From: Baffinella frigidus
Taxonomy: Eukaryota; Cryptophyceae; Cryptomonadales; Baffinellaceae
Direction of reading: 5' to 3'
DNA length: 11,365 bases
Assembly: GCA_026770585.1 (NCBI GenBank)
Contig: MU646835.1
Coordinates: 22,616 to 33,980, forward strand
The notes under the pieces were generated by a model, which did no database searches, was not told where the DNA came from, and was given only the letters and a program-made list of their open reading frames with translations. Below are positions 1 through 6,252 of the stretch, in pieces; positions within the stretch are counted from its first letter, which is position 1, and each line of letters begins with the position of its first letter. Position numbers and translations under genes: made by a program.

Positions 1-45
<45 letters not shown>

Positions 46-49
46 GGTC

Positions 50-115
<66 letters not shown>

Positions 116-116
116 G
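1..116 (+). repeat. Telomere-like GGGTTGA heptamer array
   Basis: About sixteen head-to-tail heptamers of the form GAGGGTT fill the left edge, with one visible unit change (ggtcgag near 47-53). The unit differs by one base from the plant/alveolate-type telomere repeat GGGTTTA. The G-rich strand is the + strand here, opposite to nearly all heptamer tracts further right. An array this pure suggests a subtelomeric or interstitial telomeric origin, but whether it is a chromosome end cannot be judged from the window. Confidence 0.9.
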
Positions 117-179
117 GGCCCAGAAGCCAGCTGTTTTGACGCTACCGACTCCTGGGTTTAGGGTGTAGTGGTGGTTTTA

Positions 180-313
180 TCCGGGGAAACCTATTTTTCT
201 CTTTTTTGATGGCAATCAAAATTACTACACAGATTCTTTTATATTACTAATAAGACCGAATTGTGTAGTAATTTTCGTTGCCATCAAATGAAAGAAAAAT
301 AGGTTTCCCCGGA
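180..313. mobile_element. TA-flanked foldback (MITE-like) element A
   Basis: A near-perfect inverted repeat with arms of about 55 bases. The outer end TCCGGGGAAACC at 180 is matched by its complement GGTTTCCCCGGA ending at 313, and TA dinucleotides sit immediately outside (178-179 and 314-315). The inner arm carries the motif AAAATTACTACACA, which recurs elsewhere in the window. There is no coding capacity. A TA duplication, long terminal inverted repeats and small size fit a non-autonomous Tc1/mariner-like MITE. The family is inferred from structure only. Confidence 0.75.
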
Positions 314-346
314 TAAGGTTAGGGCTGAGGGTTCAGGGTCGTTAAG

Positions 347-388
347 ATCAACTGCGCCGGCGCCCCGCTCATCTCCCCGCCGTCCCGG
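347..388 (+). CDS. Candidate upstream exon (or 3' edge of one)
   Basis: A 42-nt GC-rich block preceded by AG (345-346) and followed by GT (389-390) would encode INCAGAPLISPPSR. It is in phase 0 and so compatible with exon 1. Codons mostly end in C or G, as in the well-supported exons, and the sequence loosely fits the second half of an LRR (xNxxxPLxxxPP). An alternative acceptor at 335-336 is possible. The block is short and has no visible echo, so it may be chance or an edge fragment of an exon to the left. Confidence 0.3.
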
Positions 389-549
389 GTTTGGAGTTTA
401 GATGTAGAGCCTCCATGTGGGGTGTTTATCAACCCCAAACCCTAAACCCTAAGCCCTGAAACCGAAACCCGAAACCCAAACCCCGAAACCCGTAACCCTC
501 AACTCTAGACACGAAACTCTCAACCCGAACCTAGGTCGACCTAAACCTT

Positions 550-789
550 GTCAGGCACAGGAGGCTTCATCGAATAGAGCGCTGTGCAGAGAAGTCGGCC
601 ACCGAAAAATGGGAAGATGGGAAAATTGGAGCCATTTTGTCCACTTTTGAGAATTTCTCAAAAGTTGACTAAATTGCTCCAATTTCTCGATTTTCCATTA
701 TTTCCCGTGGCCAACTTCTCTGCACAGCGCTCTACCTCCCGACGATCAACGACGCCACGTCATTGCACGCTCTCACCCTCTTACTAATT
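550..789 (+). pseudogene. Diverged exon 1 copy split by a hairpin
   Basis: Bases 550-576 and 735-779 together align without gaps to exon 1. The left part matches GTCAGGCxCxGGxGGxxTCxTCGAATA and the right part resumes at CCT. Joined across the element, the frame reads GTGGFIEYLPTINDATSLHA and then LTLL, against GAGGIVEYLSTINDAKSSHA and LTLN in exon 1. The copy fades after CTCACCCT and has no donor. Its substitutions are mostly conservative at protein level, so it may once have been an expressed paralogous exon. Confidence 0.7.
577..732. mobile_element. TA-flanked palindromic foldback element B inside an exon copy
   Basis: The whole 156 bp is one imperfect palindrome centred near 650-670 (CTTTTGAGAATTTCTCAAAAG). 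Its outer ends are GAGCGCTGTGCAGAGAAGT at 577 and the complement ending at 732. TA lies directly outside both ends (575-576 and 733-734). Aligned with exon 1, whose CGAATACCT is uninterrupted, the insertion falls at TA and appears to have duplicated it. There is no coding capacity. The structure fits a TA-targeting MITE. The degenerate foldback at 4045-4180 shares its GCAGAGAAGTTGGC segment. Confidence 0.8.
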
Positions 790-996
790 CCACCGCATGC
801 CGTATCAACCCCCCGCACGCGCCTCACCAAATCCACCGCATTTTCTATCAAATACACCATACGCAAAACACCATACGGTGTGTATGTCAGGAAAACATGT
901 CAGCTGACCCCTAAAATCAGCTGACCCCTCAAATCGGTCAGCTGACCCCTAAGATAAGGCTGACCCCTAAAATCTAAACCCTAATCTCCAACCCAG
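790..996. repeat. Short repeats upstream of exon 1
   Basis: Four units of about 20 bp based on TCAGCTGACCCCTAAAATC run from about 899 to 976. Each of the first three contains the palindrome TCAGCTGA, and the units end in a telomere-like CCCCTAAA. Just before them lies a small inverted repeat around CACCATACGGTG (869-880). Heptamer-like sequence leads to the AG acceptor at 995-996. Confidence 0.6.
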
Positions 997-1118
997 GTTG
1001 TGGAGTCAGGCGCTGGGGGGATCGTCGAATACCTGTCGACGATCAACGACGCGAAATCCTCGCACGCGCTCACCCTGAATGAGATCGACCTCGTGGCCAT
1101 CGACCTCGCCATCTGCCA
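997..1118 (+). CDS. LRR protein, exon 1 (first well-supported exon)
   Basis: The exon lies between an AG acceptor (995-996) and a GTAAGC donor at 1119. It is 122 nt, reads in phase 0, and leaves a 2-nt overhang. It encodes VVESGAGGIVEYLSTINDAK followed by SSHALTLNEIDLVAIDLAIC, and the split codon gives Q. The second half fits an LRR-like strand-and-turn (LTLNEIDLVAIDLAI). The first half looks like an LRR cap or a degenerate repeat. The frame joins exon 2 exactly. Two further copies of parts of this exon lie nearby, one on each side (550-779 and 1217-1484), and both are interrupted by hairpins. No start codon is evident, so an exon further left is expected. Confidence 0.82.
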
Positions 1119-1216
1119 GTAAGCCCGAACCCCCTATCGCATTCGGAACTGAAGTGCTTTGTTTTGACCATCAAGTCCTCTGTTTGACCATCAATTCTCT
1201 GAAAAGTTCGACTTGT

Positions 1217-1484
1217 GGACTACCTCTCGACGATCTCATCCCGCCAGGTATTTGATTTAAATGCTCCGGAGTTCCCGGAATCAACGAAATTTACTACACA
1301 ATTGGTCACGTCTAGGCCTGGACGTGACTGATTTGGTCAATTGAGTAGTAAATTTCGTTGATTCGGGGAACTCCGAAGCATTTAAATCAAATACCTGGCG
1401 GGATTAGATCAACAACGCGAAATCCTCGCACGCGCTGACCCTGAATGAGATCGACCTCGTGGCCATCGATCTCGCCATCTGCCA
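1217..1484 (+). pseudogene. Exon 1 3'-edge echo with donor, split by a hairpin
   Basis: Bases 1217-1235 and 1411-1484 reproduce exon 1 from its GA(A/C)TACCT onward. They include the full 3' end and the same donor GTAAGCC. The right part is nearly identical to exon 1 (encoding SSHALTLNEIDLVAIDLAI). The hairpin at 1236-1406 interrupts it at GATC. Because the acceptor-side half is missing, this copy could act only as a donor-side duplicate. It lies in intron 1 and would normally be spliced out. Confidence 0.8.
1236..1406. mobile_element. GATC-flanked foldback (MITE-like) element C
   Basis: A 171-bp near-palindrome with arms of about 75 bases. The left end TCATCCCGCCAGGTATTTG is matched by CAAATACCTGGCGGGATTA at the right end. 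GATC stands on both sides (1232-1235 and 1407-1410), whereas exon 1 has one GATC at the same point (1041-1044). Because GATC is itself palindromic, it could be a 4-bp target duplication or part of the terminal repeat. The arms contain the motif CAACGAAATTTACTACACAATT, shared with element A and with intron 8. There is no coding capacity. Confidence 0.8.
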
Positions 1485-1756
1485 GTAAGCCCCGAAACCC
1501 GAAACGAGCCGCTGGCGTGCTTTGTTTGACCAGTAACCATCTTTGACCAGTAACCATCTTTGACCAGTAACCATCAAGCCCTCGGTTTGACCACCGCCAA
1601 GCCTCTGAAGGGCGAACCCGGGACCCGAAACTCGCGACCCGAAACCCGAAACCCGAAACTCTAAACCTTCAAATTAAAACCCTTAAACCCTCACCCCTAA
1701 CTCCTGACCCCTAAACCCGACACCCGAAACCCTCACCCCCAAACCCGAAACACCAG
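1485..1756. repeat. Intron 1 remainder: short tandem repeat and CCCGAAA/CCCTAAA tract
   Basis: A tandem repeat of CCAGTAACCATCTTTGA units runs from about 1530 to 1575, echoing the TTTGACCATCAA seen at 1165-1195 after the intact exon 1. From about 1620 the sequence turns into mixed telomere-like heptamers, which lead into the CACCAG acceptor of exon 2. Confidence 0.7.
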
Positions 1757-1817
1757 GCTGCCGTCGCTGACGTACCTCAGTCTCGCGAACAACAAGATCG
1801 ACATCATCACCCCCGAG
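1757..1817 (+). CDS. LRR protein, exon 2
   Basis: The exon lies between CACCAG (AG at 1755-1756) and the donor GTTCCC at 1818. It is 61 nt: the first base completes the codon split from exon 1, and 20 codons follow, LPSLTYLSLANNKIDIITPE. This is a textbook LRR half with leucines at the LxxLxxLxLxxN positions. It ends in phase 0 and joins exon 3. The donor is weak beyond GT. Several partial copies of its 3' edge follow in the intron, all with the same GAG|GTTCCC donor. Confidence 0.87.
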
Positions 1818-2542
1818 GTTCCCGAAACCCGAAACCCGAAACCCGAAACAGGAAACCCGAAACCCGAAACACGAAACACGAAACACGAGACCCGAAACCC
1901 GAAACCCGAAACCCGAAACCCGAATCCCTAAATCCTGAGTCACCACCCCTGAGGTTCCCGAAACCCGAAACCCAAAACCCGAAATCCAAAACGAGATACC
2001 ATCATCCCTGAGGTTCCCGAAACCCGAAACCGCTGGCGTACCTCAGCCTCGCGAACAACAAGATCGAGATCATCACCCCCGAGGTTCCCGAAACCCGAAA
2101 CCCGAAACACGAAACAGGAAACCCGAAACCCGAAACACGAAACACGAAACACGAGACCCGAAGCACGAAACCCGAAAAACGAAACCCGAGACCCGAAACC
2201 CGAAACACGAAACCCGAAACCCTAGACTCTAAACCCGAAACCCGAAACCCAAAACAGGAAACCCGAAACATGAAACACGAAACACGAAATACGAAACCCG
2301 AAACCCGAAACCCTAGACTCTAAACCCGAAACCCGAAACGTTCAATCCGAAACCTGAAACCCGGAATCCGAAACGAGATACTATCACCCCTGGCGTAAAC
2401 CCTAAAGCCTAAACCCGAAATCCAAAACCCGAAAGGTCAAATCGTGAGCCAGGAACCCTATTCCCGAGACCCGAGACCCGAGACCCGAAACCCGAAACCC
2501 TAAACCCTGACCCCCTAAACCCCAAACCCTACCTCCCCGCTG
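1818..2542. repeat. CCCGAAA heptamer tract of intron 2
   Basis: This tract is dominated by CCCGAAA with ACGAAAC, CCCAAAA and CCCGAGA variants, interrupted only by the exon 2 echoes. Each frame of the forward strand reads PETRNPK repeats and each reverse frame reads FRVSGFG repeats without stops, because the T-to-G change removes the TAA of CCCTAAA. The long reverse frames in this stretch therefore carry no gene signal. Confidence 0.85.
1937..2396 (+). pseudogene. Exon 2 3'-edge echoes (four)
   Basis: The clearest copy is 2031-2083, encoding LAYLSLANNKIEIITPE followed by GTTCCC. Shorter and more decayed copies end at 1953 and 2012, both with TGAGGTTCCC. A further remnant near 2373-2396 (ACGAGATACTATCACCCC) has lost the donor. 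All lie within CCCGAAA heptamer DNA. None has an acceptor of its own. Their repeated donor context shows that each is a copy of the exon/intron boundary, not of a whole exon. Confidence 0.75.
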
Positions 2543-3040
2543 GTCTCGCATCTGATGGCGCTCGAATCTCTTGATCTCAAACCCCAAACCCCAAACCCTG
2601 ACTCCTCAAAACCCAAACCCTAAACCATAAACGCGTTGTCTCGTCGCGCTTGAATCCCTCAAACCCTAAACCATAAACCATAAACCTTGACCCTCCAAAC
2701 CCCAAACCCCAATCCAGGTCTCGCGGCTGATCGCACTGGAATCGCTAGAGCTCCAAAACAACTGCATCCGCCTCCTAACCCCCGACCCCCTAAACCTTAA
2801 AACCAGACCCCCTAAACTCTGACGCAAATCCTATTGTAGGTGTCGAGTCTGATTGCGCTGGAATTGCATTTCCGAGTTGCAATTCCCAAAGGATTTGCAG
2901 AACAAAGGATTTGCAGAACAACTGCATCCACCTCCGAGACCCCGACCCCCTAAACCTGAAAAAACCCGACCCCCTAAACTCTGAGATCGAACCCCCAATC
3001 CAGGTCTCGCGGCTGATCGCGCTGGAATCCCAGAGCTCAA
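2543..3040 (+). pseudogene. Exon 3 5'-edge echoes (five)
   Basis: Partial copies of the 5' part of exon 3 start at 2543, 2636, 2718, 2840 and 3004. The last three follow an AG. They encode variants of VSRLIALESLELQNNCIR. The 2718 copy runs furthest, to about 2777. The 2840 copy is scrambled: it contains an inverted repeat (GGAATTGCA at 2860 against TGCAATTCC at 2878) and a 16-bp tandem duplication (AAAGGATTTGCAGAAC at 2888 and 2904). None keeps the exon's 3' end or a donor, and each fades into heptamer DNA. Confidence 0.82.
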
Positions 3041-3041
3041 A

Positions 3042-3083
3042 CCCTAAACCCTAAACCCTAAACCCTAAACCCTAAACCCTAAC
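3042..3083. repeat. Perfect CCCTAAA heptamer run
   Basis: Six consecutive exact CCCTAAA units sit just upstream of the exon 3 acceptor. This is the canonical plant/alveolate-type telomere unit, read here as the C-rich strand. Such exactness in an otherwise diverged intron suggests recent addition or homogenisation. Confidence 0.9.
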
Positions 3084-3106
3084 CCCCAAGCCCTACCCCC
3101 CCCCAG

Positions 3107-3183
3107 GTGTCGCGGCTGATCTCGCTGGAATCGCTGGAGCTCCAAAACAACTGCATCCGGCACCTCCCCCGCCAAATGGAAAA
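3107..3183 (+). CDS. LRR protein, exon 3
   Basis: The exon lies between a C-rich tract ending in CCCCAG (AG at 3105-3106) and a GT at 3184 (GTGCCA). It is 77 nt, phase 0 at the start and 2 nt over at the end. It encodes VSRLISLESLELQNNCIRHL then PRQME. Joined to exon 4, the split codon gives K and the frame continues CTALTLLNL. It contains a full LRR (LxSLExLxLQNNxIRHLPRQM). Five 5'-edge echoes precede it and one 3'-edge echo follows. Confidence 0.88.
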
Positions 3184-3211
3184 GTGCCAACCCCTCCAGG
3201 ATGACCCACAA

Positions 3212-3360
3212 AGCGGGCTACGAAGGGATTTTCGGCCCAAATTGGACCACCTTTCCGTTACCTTATCCATAGGAACCCCCCTATGCCCCTACGGGTTGCA
3301 TACCGTAGGGTCCTAGGTCTTATCGCTCAAGGGTTATTCAAAATCCCTTCGAAGTCCGCT
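3212..3360. repeat. Nested foldback element D in intron 3
   Basis: Outer arms of 21 bases (AGCGGGCTACGAAGGGATTTT at 3212 and its complement, 19 of 21 matching, ending at 3360) enclose a second perfect hairpin (CCCTACGG at 3287 with CCGTAGGG at 3303). The element starts 28 bases after the exon 3 donor. No clear target duplication is visible. It resembles the other MITE-like hairpins in size but has different ends. Confidence 0.65.
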
Positions 3361-3407
3361 GTGTTGCCCCCCCTGCCCCACCCACTCCTGCTCCATCACA
3401 CGGACTT

Positions 3408-3531
3408 CGAAGCTGACCGTCAGCGTGTCAAAAGACACGCTGACCGTGTCTAAAGCTGACTGTCAGCGTGTCAAAAAAGCTGACTGTCGTGTCAAAAGAC
3501 ACGCTGACCGTGTCACACGCTGACCGTGTCT
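3408..3531. repeat. GTGTC/GACAC inverted-repeat array
   Basis: Alternating direct and inverted copies of AGCTGACCGTCAGCGTGTC fill this interval. The clearest is a perfect hairpin GTCAGCGTGTC-AAAA-GACACGCTGAC at 3419-3444. Several partial copies follow. It looks like repeated duplication of a small foldback. No gene is visible. Confidence 0.75.
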
Positions 3532-3634
3532 TTTCTTCAAATGCCGGGTCTCGCACTCGCGTCCAGGTAGACGCGAGAGCGCTTCAAAACCTAGCTCTGC
3601 CTACGTAAATCTGAACCCTAACCCCTAAGCTTCC

Positions 3635-3690
3635 GAATCGCTGGATCTTCAGAACAACGTCATCCGCCACCTCCCGCGCCAAATGGAAAA
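3635..3690 (+). pseudogene. Exon 3 3'-edge echo with donor
   Basis: This copy reproduces the last 56 bases of exon 3 in frame (ESLDLQNNVIRHLPRQME plus AA) and is followed by the same GTGCC donor as the intact exon. It has several synonymous changes and two or three replacements. It lies about 450 bp downstream of exon 3 and lacks an acceptor half. Confidence 0.85.
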
Positions 3691-3733
3691 GTGCCCTTCA
3701 AAATCCCAAACCCCAAACCCCTCAACCCCCAGC

Positions 3734-4036
3734 TTCTGGCTGGTTTGATGGTGATACGTAACAAAGTATTTGTTTTTCACCACCTGGTAATATTTGTGAT
3801 ACATAAGCCCGTAAATTATTGTTACCTACCTGCAGATGCGCTGGCGTTTTGCGAACAGTGCACTGCAAATCCAGAGATTTTGTAAAAGTCAATTCACCCA
3901 CGAAATCTGTCAACTTAGGAACGAGGTACCCAGGTTGGGTACTTCGAAAATCGATTTTCGCCTTGACTTGACCAATACAAAAAACAACTCCGCCCTGGCA
4001 GTGCAGTGCAAAGACGATGTTTGCGTTCCGCAAGGA
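3734..4036. repeat. Degenerate foldback region in intron 3
   Basis: A smaller inverted repeat (GGTAATATTT at 3786 with AAATTATTGTTACC ending at 3826) sits beside a larger, decayed one whose arms are about 3834-3925 and 3935-4036. The larger one is centred on GTACCCAGGTTGGGTAC near 3927-3943. The CAGTGCACTGC and GCAGTGCAGTGC segments pair across the centre. The reverse-strand frame across this stretch (about 3722-4123) has no recognisable domain and is probably chance. Confidence 0.5.
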
Positions 4037-4044
4037 AACTCGTA

Positions 4045-4180
4045 TGAGCGGTGAGCAGAGAAGTTGGCAGCGAAAATAATGCAATAATAGTGAAAGTTGA
4101 TAATTTTGTAACATAACCGTCAACTTCGGGCATTGTTTTGATCATTGATTTTGGTGGCCAACAGGTGTGAAAACCGCTCG
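4045..4180. mobile_element. Degenerate TA-flanked foldback element E
   Basis: Outer ends TGAGCGGT (4045) and ACCGCTCG (to 4180) are complementary at 7 of 8 positions, with TA just outside on both sides (4043-4044 and 4181-4182). The inner segments GTTGGC and GCCAAC also pair. The AGAGAAGTTGGC segment resembles the ends of element B at 577-732, so this is probably an older relative. Confidence 0.5.
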
Positions 4181-4182
4181 TA

Positions 4183-4301
4183 TCAATTACCCCCCCCCCT
4201 TCTTGGTCAATTACCCCCCCCCCCTTCCCCCCCTTCCTGGTCAATTACCCCCCCCCCCTTCCCCCCGAAGGTGCACGGCGCTGACGCTGCTGAACCTCTG
4301 C
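4183..4301 (+). pseudogene. Exon 4 5'-edge echo with poly-C acceptor region
   Basis: Three units of TGGTCAATTA followed by long C runs and TTC end in CCCCGAAG. Then 4271-4301 repeats the first 31 bases of exon 4 exactly (GTGCACGGCGCTGACGCTGC and onward) before breaking off into TTTTAAAAGG. The intact exon 4 is preceded by the same CCCCGAAG context. The copied unit therefore includes the C-rich tract, the acceptor and the exon start. Confidence 0.83.
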
Positions 4302-4410
4302 TTTTAAAAGGTTGGAAAGGTTTGTAAAACATTGTAAAAATGTTGAAACGTTTTACGAACGGCCAGATCCTACTAGAATAGCTCTCATCATTGCTAATGA
4401 TGCCCCCCCC
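4302..4410. other. Spacer between exon 4 copies
   Basis: This AT-richer stretch includes a short inverted repeat (GTAAAAC near 4324 with GTTTTAC near 4352) and leads into the C run at 4403-4415 before exon 4. No coding signal is visible. Confidence 0.5.
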
Positions 4411-4419
4411 CCCCCGAAG

Positions 4420-4489
4420 GTGCACGGCGCTGACGCTGCTGAACCTCTGCGATAACGAACTCGAAGGACCCGTCTTCGCCGACCTCTGG
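4420..4489 (+). CDS. LRR protein, exon 4
   Basis: The exon lies between CCCCGAAG (AG at 4418-4419) and the donor GTACGC at 4490. It is 70 nt: one base completes the lysine codon from exon 3, then 23 codons read CTALTLLNLCDNELEGPVFA and DLW. The LRR consensus LxxLxLxxNxL is clear. It ends in phase 0 and joins exon 5. It is the only exon 4 copy with both edges. A C-rich tract of about 13 bases acts as the polypyrimidine stretch. Confidence 0.88.
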
Positions 4490-5093
4490 GTACGCTCCAC
4501 CCTCAAAAACCGCACTAGCAAGTACACTGAATCAGCCGGACGAATCGGCCGTAATCTATTAATTGTGAGGCCTAATTAAACTGCGGGCGCCCCTATGCAA
4601 TTGATTTAGTATGAAATTAGCCGCTGGGGTTCGTAATGACTTCTCTGCGACAACACACTCGAAGGACCCGTCTTTGCCGACCTCTGGGTACGCTTCCAAC
4701 CTCATGAACCAGTCGGACGAACCGGCCGTAATTCCTGAGTCAGTCTAACCGACCGTACTTGATTAATTAATTAATTACGGGGCCTAATTAAACTGCGGGC
4801 GCCCCTATATAATTGCTATGTGGTTTTAACCGCTGCTGAACCTCTGCGACAACGAACTCGAAGGACCCGTCTTCGCCGACCTCTGGGTACTCGTCACCCT
4901 CGATCGATTCCTGCATCAGTCGGACGAATCGGACGTAATTCCTGAGTCAGTCTAATCGGCCGTAATTAATTAATTACGAGGCCTAATTAAACTGCGGGTG
5001 CCCCTATTTAGTTCCTATGGAAATATCCCCTATGGTGCGTAATGACTTCTCTGTGACAACGAACTCGAAGGACCCGTCTTCGCCGACCTCTGG
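4490..5093 (+). repeat. About 200-bp tandem array carrying exon 4 3' edges
   Basis: After exon 4 ends at 4489, further copies of its 3' edge end at 4687, 4886 and 5093, giving spacings of 198, 199 and 207 bp. Each copy (starting near 4640, 4831 and 5046) keeps the CTCGAAGGACCCGTCTT core and a GTAC donor. The units between them share CAGTCGGACGAATCGGCCGTA, GCCTAATTAAACTGCGGG and GCCCCTAT. The first two donors read GTACGC and the last two GTACTC. This is a local satellite built from exon edge plus intron start. Confidence 0.88.
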
Positions 5094-5458
5094 GTACTCC
5101 CAAACTCTAACCCTAACCCCTAAACCCGGGAGGTAAGTGTGCACCCTAAACCCCAACCCCTAAACCCCAACCCCTAAACCCTACACCGTAAACCCCAAAC
5201 TCCGACCCTGACCCCAAACTCTAACCCAAAACAAAGGTGGGTTCCTGGGAGCAACTACGGTTCGTGAACATCAAACCATAAATCCTTCACCAGCTGCAGG
5301 ACCCGGGAGCGAACAGTCCACCCTAGCTCTAACCCTAACCGTTACACCTGGGAGGTAACTGTAAACCCCAACCCGCAAACTCTGGCCCTAACCCCTGAAC
5401 CTGGAAGGTAACAGTAACCCCTAAACCCTACACCCTAAACCCCTAAATCCTACCCCAG
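5094..5458 (+). pseudogene. Exon 5 5'-edge echo and fragments in intron 4
   Basis: Bases 5237-5274 follow an AG and reproduce the first 38 bases of exon 5, with changes after GTGG (CTGGGAGCAACTACGGTTCG is identical). Shorter fragments with CCTGGGAGGTAA-like sequence near 5125, 5347 and 5400 may be decayed pieces of the same edge, but this is weak. The rest is CCCTAAA/CCCCTAA heptamer DNA. Confidence 0.7.
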
Positions 5459-5530
5459 GTGGCGGCCTGGGAGCAACTACGGTTCGTGAACATCAAGAAC
5501 AACGACAAGATCTCGGCCCTCCCGCTGGGG
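5459..5530 (+). CDS. LRR protein, exon 5
   Basis: The exon lies between CCCCAG (AG at 5457-5458) and the donor GTACTT at 5531. It is 72 nt (24 codons), phase 0 on both sides, and encodes VAAWEQLRFVNIKNNDKISA then LPLG. It fits one LRR (WEQLRFVNIKNNDKISALP), with isoleucine or valine at some leucine positions. One 5'-edge echo precedes it. No 3'-edge echo was found. Confidence 0.87.
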
Positions 5531-5857
5531 GTACTTCCCACAGCCTACACCCTAGCCCCCAATCCCGAAAACCCAAACGCCAATCCCTAAACCCGAAACC
5601 CTGAGCCCGAAACCCTGAGCCCTAAGCACGACGAAACCCGAAATCCTGAACCCGAAACCCGAAACCCGAAACCCGAAACCCGAAACCCTTAGTCCGAAGA
5701 CCGAAAACCGAAACCCTAAGCCCGAGACCCCCAACCCCCAACCCTAAACCCCACACCCCACACCCCAAACCCCAAACCCCAAAACCCAACCCCCAAACCC
5801 CAAACCCCAAACCCAAACCCTGGAACCGTAAGCCCCAAACCCCAAACCCCACACCAG
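5531..5857. repeat. Intron 5: heptamer DNA only
   Basis: The whole intron is telomere-like: CCCGAAA in its first half and CCCCAAA/CCCACAC variants in its second, ending in CACACCAG. No exon echo or hairpin is visible. The reverse-strand open frames here are heptamer products. Confidence 0.85.
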
Positions 5858-5926
5858 GTGGCCAACTGGACGCGTCTCGAGACACTGGAGCTGGACCCCA
5901 CGCACTTCACCCAGCCTCCGATCGAG
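5858..5926 (+). CDS. LRR protein, exon 6
   Basis: The exon lies between CACCAG (AG at 5856-5857) and GAG|GTTCCC at 5927, the same donor context as exon 2. It is 69 nt (23 codons), phase 0 on both sides, and encodes VANWTRLETLELDPTHFTQP then PIE. The first half is a clear LRR strand (WTRLETLELD) and the turn is degenerate. No echo of this exon was found on either side. Confidence 0.86.
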
Positions 5927-6252
5927 GTTCCCAACCGCTCAACGCTCAACCCCCGACCTCAATCCCGAAACCCTAAACCCTAATCTCAACCCCTCAACCC
6001 TACACTCAAACCCCAAACCCTCAACTCAAACCCCAAACCCTAATTCCTAGACACTAAACCCTAAACCCTCCCGTCAGCCCCATGAAGTGAGGTGTTTGTT
6101 CGTGGTTGGCGGATTTGTACCGTGCCGCCAACCCCTTAAATGCCCCCCCCCCTCCCCCATCCATATACGGTGCTGTTACACCCCCTGCAGGAAACCCTAA
6201 ACCCTGGACCCTAGACCTCAAACCCTAACCCCTAAACGCCCCATCCCTGCAG
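5927..6252. repeat. Intron 6, first half: heptamers and a short hairpin
   Basis: Mixed CCCTAAA/CTCAACCC heptamers are interrupted near 6085-6170 by non-heptamer DNA. That DNA contains the perfect hairpin GTTGGCGG (6105-6112) with CCGCCAAC (6125-6132), followed by a C run and CTGCAGG. Confidence 0.75.

Larger units (their letters stand above)
117..549. other. Upstream non-coding stretch with one hairpin and a possible exon
   Basis: This stretch holds short G-strand heptamer traces (155-170, 317-340), the foldback at 177-316, a short GC-rich block that may be an exon (347-388), and C-strand heptamer DNA (about 432-545). No open frame with recognisable protein similarity is present. No promoter motif can be defended. 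Confidence 0.6.

Noticed and set aside
584-787. 67-residue forward frame
   Set aside because: It consists mostly of the palindromic element B. The genuine coding similarity, to exon 1, is in the parts outside the element and in another arrangement.
899-976. CRISPR-like short repeats (TCAGCTGACCCCTAAAATC)
   Set aside because: The units abut with no unique spacers, lie in a eukaryotic intron-rich context and grade into heptamers, so this is a simple tandem repeat.
1683-2587. Overlapping reverse frames of 60-90 residues with FRVSGFG repeats
   Set aside because: They are heptamer products. Several overlap one another in different frames with the same repeat peptide, as expected for a 7-bp unit.
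3722-4123. 133-residue reverse open frame
   Set aside because: It lies across decayed foldbacks, has no recognisable domain, and shows no coding-type codon preference like that of the exons.
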